From Actinomycetota bacterium (lineage in GTDB: Bacteria; Actinomycetota; Actinomycetes; Mycobacteriales; Micromonosporaceae), in the NCBI GenBank assembly GCA_005885555.1, contig VAWN01000075.1, positions 55,426-95,687 on the forward strand: a DNA stretch of 40,262 bases, written 5' to 3'. Below, piece by piece: positions 23,261 through 31,923 of this stretch. Both the position numbers and the translations under genes were made by a program. The first letter of the stretch is position 1, and every line of letters begins with the position of its first letter. The notes under the pieces are model-generated. The model saw only the letters and a list, made by a program, of their open reading frames with translations. It made no database searches and was not told where the DNA came from.

Positions 23261-24414
23261 CCGCGCAGCATCAGCTGGTTGCGCACGCCGGGCTCGCCCG
23301 CGATCGCGAGGTCCGGGAAGCGCGACAGCAGCCGCGGGAACGCGAGTTGGCCTTCGAGGCGGCTCAGTGCCGCGCCGAGGCAGTAGTGCGGGCCGGCGCT
23401 GAACGCGAGGTGCTGGTTGTCCGGCCGGGTCGGGTCGAACCTGTCCGGGTCGGGGAAGCGGGCCGGGTCGCGGTTGGCGGCGCCCATGAGTACCAGGACG
23501 GTGCTGCCCTTCGCGACGGGTACCCCGTCGATCTCGGCGTCCGCCGCCGCGTACCGCACCCCGAAGTGCACCGGCGGCTCGAACCGCAGCACCTCCTCGA
23601 CGAACGCGCCCGGGTCGGCGCCCCGGGACCGGTCGGCCAGCAGCAGCACGAGCCCGTTGCCCAGCAGGTGCGTGGTCGTGACGAACCCGGCGTTGAACAG
23701 CGTGATCAGGTTGGCCAGCAGTTCGGTGTCGGTGAGCTGATCTCCCATGCCCGCCAGCACGCTCACCAGGTCGTCGCGCGGCTCGGCACGGCGGCGGGCC
23801 AGCAGGCCGGCGAAGTACTCCGTCAGCTCGACGGCCGCCTTGTCCGCCGCGAGCACCTCGCGCATCGAGCGACGGCCGATCTCCAGGATCGCCCCGAAGG
23901 TGCGTACCCGCGGCGGGAACCAGGGCCGGTCTTCGTCGGGTACCCCCAATAGTTCGCCGATCACGTCGCTGGGCAGCGGCAGCGCGAACTCCGTCAGGAA
24001 GTCCGCGGGCGAACCGGCCGCGGCGAGCCGGTCGAGCAGTCGATCGGTGAGCCGGACGATCGCCGGTTGCAGCGCGGACATCCGCCGCGCGGTGAACGCC
24101 TGGCCGAACAGGCGGCGGACCCGGGCGTGGTCCGGCCCGTTGGTGAAGAAGATGCTGTCCTGCAACGTTTTCAGCGACGGGTGGCTGCGCCAGCGGGTGC
24201 CGCCGCGGTCGAGGTGTTCCGCGTCGAGCATGCGGAACGTGGTGTCGCGCAGCACCCGGTCGGCGGCCGCGTAGCCGGCCACCACGACGTCGTAGCCCAG
24301 CGCCGGGTCGAGCGGGCCGGCCGCGCCGAGCCGGTGCAGCCGGGCGTAGAGCGGGTACGGGTCGCGCCGCCCGTCCGGTGCGAGCAACGCGCGCACCACG
24401 GCGCTGAAGTCCAC
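23218..24414 (-). CDS. Cytochrome P450 (P450-2)
   Basis: The 398-residue P450 shows FSAGPHYCLG with Cys345, EEVLRFEPP for ExxR and NAGFVTTTHLLG in the I-helix. It aligns with P450-1 along its length (for example LLANLITLFNAGFVTTTH against LLANLIALFNAGFVTTTH), so the two arose by duplication and inversion. The GTG at 24414 follows a TAGTCT box by six nucleotides, consistent with a leaderless transcript. It is divergent from the second SGNH gene. Substrate unknown; both P450s are probable tailoring enzymes. Confidence 0.92.
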   Translation of the reverse strand: MDFSAVVRALLAPDGRRDPYPLYARLHRLGAAGPLDPALGYDVVVAGYAAADRVLRDTTFRMLDAEHLDRGGTRWRSHPSLKTLQDSIFFTNGPDHARVRRLFGQAFTARRMSALQPAIVRLTDRLLDRLAAAGSPADFLTEFALPLPSDVIGELLGVPDEDRPWFPPRVRTFGAILEIGRRSMREVLAADKAAVELTEYFAGLLARRRAEPRDDLVSVLAGMGDQLTDTELLANLITLFNAGFVTTTHLLGNGLVLLLADRSRGADPGAFVEEVLRFEPPVHFGVRYAAADAEIDGVPVAKGSTVLVLMGAANRDPARFPDPDRFDPTRPDNQHLAFSAGPHYCLGAALSRLEGQLAFPRLLSRFPDLAIAGEPGVRNQLMLRGYASLPVTVTARVS

Positions 24415-24432
24415 TGTGCCAGACTAGTGCGG
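24415..24432. promoter_or_regulatory. 18-bp bidirectional promoter between P450-2 and SGNH gene
   Basis: On the minus strand TAGTCT (24426-24421) ends six nucleotides from the P450-2 GTG. On the plus strand CAGACT (24420-24425) ends seven nucleotides from the ATG at 24433. The two -10 boxes overlap almost completely, so one element may drive leaderless transcripts both ways, with -35 regions inside the opposite genes. A half-matching GTCCACTGTG word lies at the P450-2 start. Confidence 0.5.
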
Positions 24433-25113
24433 ATGCGCATCCGAGGCCTGCCCGAGACCATGGATCCGTACTGCCTGCGCGAGGGCGAAGCGGCCACGCT
24501 GCTGGCCGGGCATCCGTGGCGGCGGTTCGCGGTGCTCGGCGACAGCATCGCCGAAGGCGTCGGCGACCCGCTCGACGGGTACTGCGACCTCGGCTGGGCC
24601 GACCGCGTCGCGGAGGCGTTGCGCGCGCAGCGGCCCGACCTCGCCTACCGCAACCTCGGCCAGCGCGACCTGCGCACCGCGCAGGTCCGGGAAACCCAGC
24701 TCGCGCCGGCGCTCGACTTCCAGCCCGACCTGGCGCTGGTCGCGTGCGGCGGCAACGACGCGATGCGGCCCGGCTACGACCCCGACGCGGTCGACCGCGA
24801 CCTGACCGCGATCGTCACCGCGCTGCGCGACGGCGGCGCCGCGGTCGTCACGATCAGCCTGCTCGTCATGGCTGACTACCCGGCGTTTCCGGAGTGGTTC
24901 CGCCCGGCCGCCGTCGCGAACATGCACGTGCTCGCCCGGCACACCAGCGCGCTGGCCGCGGCGCTGGGCACCATCCACATCGACATGGCCGACCATCCCG
25001 CGGGCCGGCTGCCCGACCTGCTGCTCAGCCGGGACGGGCTGCACGCCAACGCGCGCAGCCACGCGATCTGCGCGGCCGAGGCGATCCGCCGCCTCGGCGC
25101 TCACCTGAGATAG
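24433..25113 (+). CDS. Small SGNH/GDSL hydrolase
   Basis: The 226-residue cytoplasmic protein has block I AVLGDSIAEGVGDP, block III ACGGNDAMRPG and block V RDGLHANARSH with the catalytic Asp and His. It resembles the short actinobacterial SGNH proteins often found in biosynthetic clusters, acting as esterases or acyl-transferring enzymes. It has no signal peptide, unlike the frameshifted SGNH gene at 20764. It shares a divergent promoter with P450-2 and overlaps the M20 gene at its 3' end by 13 bp. Confidence 0.85.
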   Translation: MRIRGLPETMDPYCLREGEAATLLAGHPWRRFAVLGDSIAEGVGDPLDGYCDLGWADRVAEALRAQRPDLAYRNLGQRDLRTAQVRETQLAPALDFQPDLALVACGGNDAMRPGYDPDAVDRDLTAIVTALRDGGAAVVTISLLVMADYPAFPEWFRPAAVANMHVLARHTSALAAALGTIHIDMADHPAGRLPDLLLSRDGLHANARSHAICAAEAIRRLGAHLR

Positions 25114-26267
25114 GCCCGCGCCGCCGCGACCAGCGCGCGCACGCCCGCGTCGAGCGTGGGTTCCAGCACCGGGGCGAACCGCGGCGAGTGGTTCGACGGC
25201 ACGTCCTGGTCGATCCGGCCGGCCGCCTCGGCGTCCGCGAACAACCCCGGGTCCGTGCCGCCGACAAACCAGAAACACGACGGTACCCCGGCCGCCCGGC
25301 CGAACACCCCGAAGTCCTCGCTCGCCATGGCCGGCGGCGTGATCCGCACGGTCAGCTCGGGGCGGATCGCCGCCATCGTCCGTTCGGCCGCCTCGGCGTC
25401 GTTGACGAGCATCGGCGTGGCGATGGTCACCTCGATCCCGGGTTCCTGCACGGCACCGGAGGCGGCCGCCTCCGCCCGGACGATGCGGGTGATCGCGTCC
25501 AGTACCCGGCGGCGCACGGCCTCGTCGAAGGTACGGATGCTCAGCTGCAGTTCCGCCTCCGCCGGGATGATGTTCGACTTGGTACCCGCATGCAGCGACC
25601 CGATCGTCAGCACCACCGGCTCCAGCCCGGACACCTCACGGGACACGACCGTCTGCAGCCGCAGTACCGTGGCCGCCGCCAGCACCACCGGATCGACCGT
25701 GGTCTCCGGGCGGGAACCGTGCCCGCCCTGCCCGAACAGCCGGACGGTCAACGAGTCCATGCCGGCCATCGTGGTACCCGCCCGGTAGCGGACCTCGCCG
25801 GCCGGCCACGGTGCGACGTGCTGGCCGAGTACCACGTCCGGCCGGCCGAACCGGTCGAACAGCCCGTCGTCGACCATCGCCCGCGCACCGGCCGCGTACT
25901 CCTCGGCCGGCTGGAACACCGCCAGTACCGTGCCCGTCCAATCCTTGTGGCGCAAGCCGTCCAGCGCGCCGAGCAGCCACGTGACGTGCATGTCGTGCCC
26001 GCAGGCGTGCATCACCTCCGGCTCGACGCTGGCGTACGGCAGCCCGGTCTGCTCGGTGACCGGCAGCGCGTCCATGTCGGCGCGCAGCATGACGGTCGGC
26101 CCGGATCCGTTGCGCAGCACGGCAACCACGCCGGTGCCACCGACGCCCTCGGTCACCTCGCAGCCGATGTCGCGCGACCGGGCCGCGGCCACCGCCGCCG
26201 TACGGTGCTCGGCGAAGGACAGTTCCGGATGGGCGTGCAGGTCCCGGTACAGGTCCGCCAGGTTCAT
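25101..26267 (-). CDS. M20 family amidohydrolase (metallopeptidase)
   Basis: The 388-residue protein has the M20 metal-binding and catalytic pattern: DLHAHPELSFAEHRTAA, LRADMDALPVTE, VMHACGHDMHV, FQPAEEYAAGARAMV and the dimerisation-domain motif GQGGHGSRPETTVDP. ASEDFGVFG and NHSPRF give the remaining ligands. The group includes N-acyl-amino-acid amidohydrolases and hippurate hydrolases. In this context it could remove an N-acyl group from a hydroxyphenylglycine-like or aroyl-amide intermediate (inference). The ATG at 26267 has TAAGCT seven bases upstream, suggesting a leaderless transcript. Confidence 0.88.
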   Translation of the reverse strand: MNLADLYRDLHAHPELSFAEHRTAAVAAARSRDIGCEVTEGVGGTGVVAVLRNGSGPTVMLRADMDALPVTEQTGLPYASVEPEVMHACGHDMHVTWLLGALDGLRHKDWTGTVLAVFQPAEEYAAGARAMVDDGLFDRFGRPDVVLGQHVAPWPAGEVRYRAGTTMAGMDSLTVRLFGQGGHGSRPETTVDPVVLAAATVLRLQTVVSREVSGLEPVVLTIGSLHAGTKSNIIPAEAELQLSIRTFDEAVRRRVLDAITRIVRAEAAASGAVQEPGIEVTIATPMLVNDAEAAERTMAAIRPELTVRITPPAMASEDFGVFGRAAGVPSCFWFVGGTDPGLFADAEAAGRIDQDVPSNHSPRFAPVLEPTLDAGVRALVAAARAYLR

Positions 26268-26291
26268 GCCGTGGAGCTTAATGTGGGAACC
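26268..26291. promoter_or_regulatory. 24-bp bidirectional promoter between M20 and ligase 2 genes
   Basis: On the minus strand TAAGCT (26280-26275) is seven nucleotides from the M20 ATG. On the plus strand TAATGT (26279-26284) is seven nucleotides from the GTG at 26292. The boxes overlap by two bases. This repeats the arrangement at 24415-24432. Confidence 0.5.
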
Positions 26292-27734
26292 GTGTTCGAC
26301 GAGAGCGGTGTGGTGCGGGACGCCGGTGGTGTCAAGCGTTACCTCGACCTGCCGGCGTCGCTCGTGGACCTGTTGCGCAGCGCCGCCGACCGGGCGCCCG
26401 ACCGGGCGGCGGTCGTCGAGCTGGACGGTCCCCGGGCCACCTACCGGCAGCTGTGGGACTCCTGCGCGCGCGTCGCGGGCGGGCTGCGCGACACGGGCAT
26501 CCGGCCCGGTGACCGGGTCGCGATCCGGTACGGCAACGGGCTGGACTGGGTACGGGCGTTCTTCGGCACGCTGATGGCCGGCGCGGTCGCGGTACCGGTG
26601 AACACCCGGCTCGTCGACCGCGAGGTGGAACACATCGTGCGGGACAGCGACGCGGCCGCGGTGCTGCACGGCGCGCTGCCGGACGGCGCGCCGCACGTGG
26701 TTGACGCGCGCGACCCGGCCGCGATCTTCTACACGTCCGGCACCACCGGGTACCCCAAGGGTGCCGTGCTGACCCACGAGAACTTCCTGACCAACGCGGA
26801 GAACGGGCTGCGGGTCAGCGGGTTGCCGCGCGCCGATCCGGACCTGCGCAACCTGGTGTCGGTACCGCTGTTCCACGTCGCCGCCTGCAACAGCCAGCTG
26901 ATCCCGACCATGCAGGTCGCCGGTACCACGGTCGTCATGCCGGCGTTCGACGTGGACCGGTTCCTGCGCGCGATCGTCGAGGAGCGGATCCGGGTGGTGT
27001 CCAGCGCGCCGGCCATCTTCTGGCGGGCGCTGCACCATCCGGAGTTCCACCGGTACGACGTGTCCGGCGTCGGCTGGGCCACCTACGGCGGCGCACCGGT
27101 CGCGCCCGCGCTGGTCCGCCGGATCAAGCAGGGCTTTCCGGAAGCGTTGGTGGGTAACGGTTTCGGGCTGACCGAGACGTCGTCGCTGTCGACGTACCTG
27201 CCGGACCGGTACGCGTACACGCACGCCGACTCGGTCGGGTTCGCCGCGCCGACGGTCGACGTGGCGCTCGCTGAACCGGGCGTCGTCAGCGAGCTGCTGA
27301 TCCGCGGCGGCAACGTGGTCGGCGGGTACTGGCGCAACCCGGCCGCGACCGCGGCCGCCTTCCGCGACGGCTGGCTGCGTACCGGCGACCTCGCCCGCAT
27401 CGACGACGCCGGCCGGGTGTACCTCGTCGACCGGCTCACCGACATGATCAACCGGGGCGGCGAGAACGTGTACTGCGTCGAGGTGGAGAACGTCCTCGCC
27501 GGTGCGCCGGGCGTGTTCGAGGTCGCCGTGCTGGGCGTGCCCGACGAGGTGCTCGGCGAGTCGGTGGCCGCGGTGGTCGTACCCGTGCCGGGCCAGCCGT
27601 TCGACGAAGCCGCGGTCCTCGACCACGCCCGGGAGCGGCTGGCCCGCTACAAGGTGCCGCAGCACGTGCGGGTCCGGCGCGAGCCGCTGCCCCGCAACGC
27701 GGGCGGCAAGGTCCGCAAGGACCTGTTGAGGTGA
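26292..27734 (+). CDS. AMP-forming acyl/aryl-CoA ligase (ligase 2)
   Basis: The 480-residue ANL enzyme has IFYTSGTTGYPKGAVLTHEN, the A5-type GFGLTETSS, TGDLARIDDAGRVYLVDR, RGGENVYCVEVENVL and the catalytic lysine in LPRNAGGKVRKDLLR. It is of the class that makes CoA thioesters from fatty or aromatic acids. The leaderless-promoter spacing favours GTG 26292; GTG 26283 with a weak upstream GGAG is the alternative. It is monocistronic, divergent from the M20 gene and convergent with the E1 beta gene. Likely role: activation of a starter or side-chain acid. Confidence 0.86.
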   Translation: MFDESGVVRDAGGVKRYLDLPASLVDLLRSAADRAPDRAAVVELDGPRATYRQLWDSCARVAGGLRDTGIRPGDRVAIRYGNGLDWVRAFFGTLMAGAVAVPVNTRLVDREVEHIVRDSDAAAVLHGALPDGAPHVVDARDPAAIFYTSGTTGYPKGAVLTHENFLTNAENGLRVSGLPRADPDLRNLVSVPLFHVAACNSQLIPTMQVAGTTVVMPAFDVDRFLRAIVEERIRVVSSAPAIFWRALHHPEFHRYDVSGVGWATYGGAPVAPALVRRIKQGFPEALVGNGFGLTETSSLSTYLPDRYAYTHADSVGFAAPTVDVALAEPGVVSELLIRGGNVVGGYWRNPAATAAAFRDGWLRTGDLARIDDAGRVYLVDRLTDMINRGGENVYCVEVENVLAGAPGVFEVAVLGVPDEVLGESVAAVVVPVPGQPFDEAAVLDHARERLARYKVPQHVRVRREPLPRNAGGKVRKDLLR

Positions 27735-27750
27735 GCGGCGGGTCAGCCGC
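27735..27750. terminator. Small hairpin between convergent ligase 2 and E1 beta genes
   Basis: GCGGC (27735-27739) and GCCGC (27746-27750) form a short stem followed on the plus strand by CTTT. Only 8 bp separate the two stop codons, so this is the only candidate terminator and it overlaps the E1 beta 3' end. Confidence 0.3.
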
Positions 27751-28714
27751 CTTTCGCGACCGCCCGCACCGCGGTGAGCAACTGGTCGCGTGACGGCTGC
27801 AGCGCCTGGTCGAGCGCCAGCGCGAACGGCAGCACCGCACCGTCCGGCCGGGTCACCCGCTTCGGCGGCGCGACGAGGCGCATCTGCTCCGCCGCGGTCG
27901 CGAGCACCTCCGCGCCGATACCGCAGGACCGGTTGGAGTCGTCGATGACCACCAGCCGCCCGGTCCGGTCCAGCGACGCGGCGAGCCCGGTCCAGTCGAA
28001 CGGGTACAGCGTCCGGGGGTCGAACACCTCGACCGAGATCTCGTCGGCCAGTTCCTCGGCGACCGACAGCGCGGTCTGCACGAGGTGCCCGACCGCGACC
28101 ACGGTCACGTCGGTGCCGGGCCGGTGCACGCGAGCGACACCGAGCGGTACCGGTACCAGCGTGGCGTAGTCGACGTCCTCGCGTACCCCCATCGCGGCGG
28201 CCGGTGCGAACACCACCACCGGGTCGTCGTCCTGGATCGCCGCCCGGAACAGTCCGTAGGCGTCGGTCGGCGTCGCGGGTACCACGGTCTTGACGCCCAC
28301 ATGCGCGAACAGGCTGTACGGGTGGTCGGAGTGCTGCCCGGCCCACCCGGTGCGCGACCCCGAACTGGGGACGAGATAGGTGACCGGCACGGCGGCCTGC
28401 CCGCCGGTCATCAGCGGGAACTTGTGCGCCTGGTTGGCGATCTGCTCGAAGACGAGGAACAGCAGCGACGGGATCTGGAACTCCAGCACCGGCCGCCGCC
28501 CGGCCAGCGCCGCCCCGGTCGCGAAGCTGGTGAACGCCTGCTCCGAGATCGGCATGTCCACCACCCGGTCCGGCCCGAACCGCTTGAGCAGCCCGTTCGT
28601 CACGTTGGCGACGCCGACCCGGATGTCCTCACCGAACACGCACACCCGCTCGTCGGCGGCCAGCTCGTCGCCGAGCGCGCGGCCGAGCGCCTTGAGGTAG
28701 GACAGGATCGGCAT
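27743..28714 (-). CDS. 2-oxo acid dehydrogenase E1 component, beta subunit
   Basis: The 323-residue protein matches E1 beta subunits: VFGEDIRVGVANVTNGLLKR, DMPISEQAFTSFATGAAL, GRRPVLEFQIPSLLF, a PSSGSRTGWAGQHSDHPYSL loop and the C-terminal DPRTLYPFDWTGL. EFQ and the Glu of the SEQAF motif are the usual thiamine-binding positions. With E1 alpha it should decarboxylate a 2-oxo acid on thiamine diphosphate. The ATG at 28714 overlaps the E1 alpha stop by one base. No E2 or E3 gene is in the window. It is the last gene of the ten-gene minus-strand operon. Confidence 0.88.
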   Translation of the reverse strand: MPILSYLKALGRALGDELAADERVCVFGEDIRVGVANVTNGLLKRFGPDRVVDMPISEQAFTSFATGAALAGRRPVLEFQIPSLLFLVFEQIANQAHKFPLMTGGQAAVPVTYLVPSSGSRTGWAGQHSDHPYSLFAHVGVKTVVPATPTDAYGLFRAAIQDDDPVVVFAPAAAMGVREDVDYATLVPVPLGVARVHRPGTDVTVVAVGHLVQTALSVAEELADEISVEVFDPRTLYPFDWTGLAASLDRTGRLVVIDDSNRSCGIGAEVLATAAEQMRLVAPPKRVTRPDGAVLPFALALDQALQPSRDQLLTAVRAVAKGG

Positions 28715-29679
28715 CAGGCCACCCCCGGCCGGGCGCGGAGTCCGCTGGCGTACAGGTGGTCGAGCGCGCCGGCCGGATCCGGGTGGTCGCTGGCGAGCGC
28801 GAACCGTACCGCCTCGTCCAGTACCGTCTCGACCGCCACGTCGATCCGGGTGCGCTCGTCGGGATCGAGGCGCGCGCCCTGGATCTGCATCGGGTCGCGG
28901 GACCGGCCGGCGGCCACGTCGGCGTCGTCGCGGTACCGCAGCCGTACCCGGTGCTCGAAGGTGTGGTGCGCGTCGAACCGGTACGTCAGGCACTCCAGCA
29001 TCGTCGGCCCCGCGCCGGCCCGCGCCCGCTCAACCGCCTCGCGCGCCGCGTCAAGGACCACCGAGACGTCCATGCCGTCCACAGTGGACGCCGGAATGCC
29101 GAACGCTGCCGCCCGGCCGGTGATGGTACCCGCGACCGCCCCCGCGGTCGGCATCGTCGTGGCGTACCCGTTGTTCTCGCACACGAACAGCACCGGCAGC
29201 CGGCGCAGCGCGGCCAGGTTCATCGCCTCCAGCAGTACGCCCTGGTTCACCGCGCCGTCGCCGAAGAACGTGACCGCGACCCGGTCGGAGCCGGCGAGCA
29301 TGCCCGCCCATGCGGCACCGCAGGCGATCGCGCCCGCCGCACCGACGATCGCGTTGGCGCCCAGGATGCCGAGGCTGAAGTCGGCCGCGTGCATGGAGCC
29401 GCCCCGGCCCCGGTTGAGCCCGGTGACCCGGCCGGCCAGCTCCGCCATCATCCGCGCCGGATCGGCACCCTTCGCCAGCACGTGCCCGTGCCCGCGATGG
29501 GTACTGGTGATGACGTCGTCCGGCCGCAGTGCCGCGCAGACGCCGGTGGCGATGGCCTCCTGGCCGAGGTACGGGTGGACGCCGCCGACGATGTCGCCGG
29601 AGCGGACCAGTTCGATGGCCCGCTCCTCGAACCGCCGGATCAACCGGATGGTGCGATACAACGCAACGGCATCAGGCAC
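28714..29679 (-). CDS. 2-oxo acid dehydrogenase E1 component, alpha subunit
   Basis: The 321-residue protein has the thiamine diphosphate motif GDGAVNQGVLLEAMNLAAL ending in VCENNGYAT, plus RFEERAIELVRSGDIVGGVH and STHRGHGHVLAKG. This fits E1 alpha of pyruvate, acetoin or branched-chain dehydrogenases. The GTG at 29679 overlaps the O-methyltransferase stop by 8 nt. In pristinamycin-type phenylglycine pathways a similar alpha/beta pair (PglB/PglC) turns phenylpyruvate into phenylacetyl-CoA. Here hydroxybenzoylformate or hydroxyphenylpyruvate would be a logical substrate (inference). A GTCCAC palindrome lies inside at 29076-29090. Confidence 0.88.
   Translation of the reverse strand: MPDAVALYRTIRLIRRFEERAIELVRSGDIVGGVHPYLGQEAIATGVCAALRPDDVITSTHRGHGHVLAKGADPARMMAELAGRVTGLNRGRGGSMHAADFSLGILGANAIVGAAGAIACGAAWAGMLAGSDRVAVTFFGDGAVNQGVLLEAMNLAALRRLPVLFVCENNGYATTMPTAGAVAGTITGRAAAFGIPASTVDGMDVSVVLDAAREAVERARAGAGPTMLECLTYRFDAHHTFEHRVRLRYRDDADVAAGRSRDPMQIQGARLDPDERTRIDVAVETVLDEAVRFALASDHPDPAGALDHLYASGLRARPGVA
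29076..29090. repeat. Palindrome CGTCCAC-A-GTGGACG
   Basis: Perfect 7-bp arms around a central A, inside the E1 alpha gene. It belongs to the GTCCACWGTGGAC set also seen at 30314, 32481 and, degenerate, at 37228. Confidence 0.6.
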
Positions 29680-30670
29680 TGCGCACCGCCTCGATGAGCC
29701 CCTCCACGCCGGGCCGGCCGCCGGGGCGCGACTCGACCACGGTGAAACCGTTGTCCACCAACAGGTTCCGGTACTCCGACCCGGTGCGGTCGTACCCCTC
29801 GACGGTCACCAGCATCAGCAGGTCGACCAGGCCGGCCCCGACCGGGCCGTCGTCGTCGGGCGCGAACTCCTCCAGCACGAAGAGCCGCGCGCCCACCGGC
29901 ATCGCCTCCCGGACAACGCCCAGCAACGCAGCCGCCCGCTCGTCGGTCCAGTTGTGCAGCACGCGCGACAGGACATAGGCGTCGGCTCCCGCCGGTACCG
30001 TGTCGAAGAAGCTCCCCTCGACCAGCCGCACCCGGTCGGCGACGCCGGCCAGCACGGATCCGGCCGATTCCAGCGCGGCCGGCAGGTCGAAGAGCACGCC
30101 CCGCAGCTCCGGATGATCGGCCAGCGTCTGCGCCAGCAGCGCACCCGAGCCGCCGCCGACGTCGACGAGCGTGCCGACGCCGGCCAGGTCGCAGTCGCGC
30201 CACGACGCCGGCACCCCGGCGCCACCCATCGCGGCGTGGAACGTGGCCGCCGCCGCCGGATCCCCGGCCAGGTACTCGTAGAACGGCTTGCCGTACACGG
30301 CCTCGAAGGCGGGCCGTCCACTGTGGACGGTGTGCATGATTTCGGCGAAGGCGCGGTACACCTCCTCGCCGTCCATGAGCGCCGTGTCGCGCAGCGAGCC
30401 GGCAGCGTCCGCCCGCAGCAGCGCGCCGACCGCGGTCAGCTCGTAGCCCTCGGCGGTACGGCGGAAAACCCCGGCCCCGCCGAGCGCCCGCAGCAGCCGG
30501 CGCAACACCAACGGCTGCGCGCCGGTCGCGGCGGCGAGATCGGCGGCCGACCGCGGCCCCGATGCCAGCAGGTCCGGCACGCCCAACCGGGTCACCGCGT
30601 AGCACGCCTGCGCCAGCCAGCTCGCGGACAGGATGCCGAGCAGCTTGCGGCGGGCGAAACCGTTGTCCAC
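29672..30670 (-). CDS. SAM-dependent O-methyltransferase (plant COMT-like family)
   Basis: The 332-residue protein has an N-terminal winged-helix dimerisation domain (LVLRRLLRALGGAGVFRR), the SAM motif LVDVGGGSGALLAQTLADHP and the catalytic His in SRVLHNWTDERA. RLFVLEEFAPDD completes the class pattern. These enzymes methylate phenolic hydroxyls, and a hydroxyphenyl or resorcinol-type substrate would suit this cluster (inference). The GTG at 30670 shares its G with the TAG stop of the ketosynthase gene upstream, so the two are coupled. Confidence 0.9.
   Translation of the reverse strand: MDNGFARRKLLGILSASWLAQACYAVTRLGVPDLLASGPRSAADLAAATGAQPLVLRRLLRALGGAGVFRRTAEGYELTAVGALLRADAAGSLRDTALMDGEEVYRAFAEIMHTVHSGRPAFEAVYGKPFYEYLAGDPAAAATFHAAMGGAGVPASWRDCDLAGVGTLVDVGGGSGALLAQTLADHPELRGVLFDLPAALESAGSVLAGVADRVRLVEGSFFDTVPAGADAYVLSRVLHNWTDERAAALLGVVREAMPVGARLFVLEEFAPDDDGPVGAGLVDLLMLVTVEGYDRTGSEYRNLLVDNGFTVVESRPGGRPGVEGLIEAVRSA
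30314..30330. repeat. Palindrome CCGTCCAC-T-GTGGACGG
   Basis: Perfect 8-bp arms around a central T, inside the O-methyltransferase gene. It is the most symmetrical member of the GTCCACWGTGGAC set. Confidence 0.65.
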
Positions 30671-31923
30671 TAAGGCTCCCGCCGCGCGGCGGTGCTCGGC
30701 GGGCCGAGCACCAGGCTCACGTTGTGGCCACCGAAGCCGAACGAGTTGGTCAGCGCGAAACCGATCCGGCTCTCCCGCGGCGCCTTCGCGATGTGGTCGA
30801 GGTCGCAGGCGGGGTCGGGGTCGTCGAGGTTGTGCGTGGGCGGCAGCACGCCGCGGGCGAGCGCGACGATGCTCGCGGCCGCCTCGACCACGCCGGAGGC
30901 GCCGAGCATGTGCCCGGTGGTGCCCTTGTTGGAGCTGACCGGTGGCGAGGTGGCGAAGACGGTGCGGATCGCCAGCGACTCGGCCAGGTCGCCGAGCTTG
31001 GTGCTGGTGCCGTGCGCGTTGAGGTACCCGATGTCGCGGGCGCTCAGCCCCGCGTCGGCCAGCGCGCGGCGCATGCACTCGGCCGCGCCCGAGCCGTCCG
31101 GGCGCGGGGTGGTCGGGTGGTGCGCGTCGGTCGTCGCGCCCCAGCCGACCAGGTCGGCGTAGGCCGCGGCCCGCCGGGCGTCGGCGAAGTCGGCCCGCTC
31201 CAGCACGAACACCCCGGCGCCCTCGGCCAGTACCAGGCCGTTGCGCCTGCGGTCGAACGGCCGGCTCGCCGCCGTCGGGTCGGCCCAGCCGCGGGCCAGC
31301 GCGCGGGCGTTGCCGAACGTGTCGGCCAGCGTCGGGAACAGCGGCGCCTCGCTGCAGCCGCACACCACCACGTCGGCCTCGCCGGCGCGCAGGATCCGCA
31401 AGCCCTCCGCGAGCGACTGCGCGCCCGCCGCGCACGCCGTGCCGATCGACGAGCTGTACCCGCGCAGCCCGTGCTTGATGGCGATCCGCGCGGCGCCCAT
31501 GTTGGGCAGCATGCCCGGCAACAGGTACGGGCTGACGCCCAGCCGGCCGCGCTGGGTCCGGGTGACCACCTGCGCCTCCAGCGTCGCCAGCCCGCCGGTG
31601 CCCGACACCACGCACGCGACCCGGTCCGGATCGACGTCGGTGCCCACGGTCAGGCCCGCGTCGGCGATCGCGCGGTCCGCCGCCCGGATCGCCATCACGA
31701 TGTACCGGTCGAGCACCCGCGCCTCGGTCGCCGGCACCACGCTCGCCGGGTCGATCGCGGGGCCCACCCCGGCGACCTCCAGCGACCCGGCCGCCGGGTG
31801 CCCCTCGGGCGGCCTGCGCAACCCGGACGGCCCGTGGCACAACGCGTCGAACACCTCGCCGAGGTGCTCCCCGACCGGGGTCACCAATCCGATCCCGGTC
31901 ACCACACAAGCCGGCCGACTCAT
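30670..31923 (-). CDS. Beta-ketoacyl synthase, complete Cys-His-His type (KS1)
   Basis: The 417-residue FabF-type ketosynthase has the nucleophile Cys164 in SIGTACAAGAQSLAEG, His304 in NAHGTSTKLGD, Lys333 and His338 in SNKGTTGHMLGASG, and NSFGFGGHN near the end. All catalytic residues for decarboxylative Claisen condensation are present. It carries no other domains, so it must work with the separate carrier proteins of the operon (35157-35661). ATGA overlaps with the ligase gene upstream and TAGTG with the methyltransferase downstream show tight coupling. It is the likely chain-extending enzyme of the pathway. Confidence 0.92.
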   Translation of the reverse strand: MSRPACVVTGIGLVTPVGEHLGEVFDALCHGPSGLRRPPEGHPAAGSLEVAGVGPAIDPASVVPATEARVLDRYIVMAIRAADRAIADAGLTVGTDVDPDRVACVVSGTGGLATLEAQVVTRTQRGRLGVSPYLLPGMLPNMGAARIAIKHGLRGYSSSIGTACAAGAQSLAEGLRILRAGEADVVVCGCSEAPLFPTLADTFGNARALARGWADPTAASRPFDRRRNGLVLAEGAGVFVLERADFADARRAAAYADLVGWGATTDAHHPTTPRPDGSGAAECMRRALADAGLSARDIGYLNAHGTSTKLGDLAESLAIRTVFATSPPVSSNKGTTGHMLGASGVVEAAASIVALARGVLPPTHNLDDPDPACDLDHIAKAPRESRIGFALTNSFGFGGHNVSLVLGPPSTAARREP

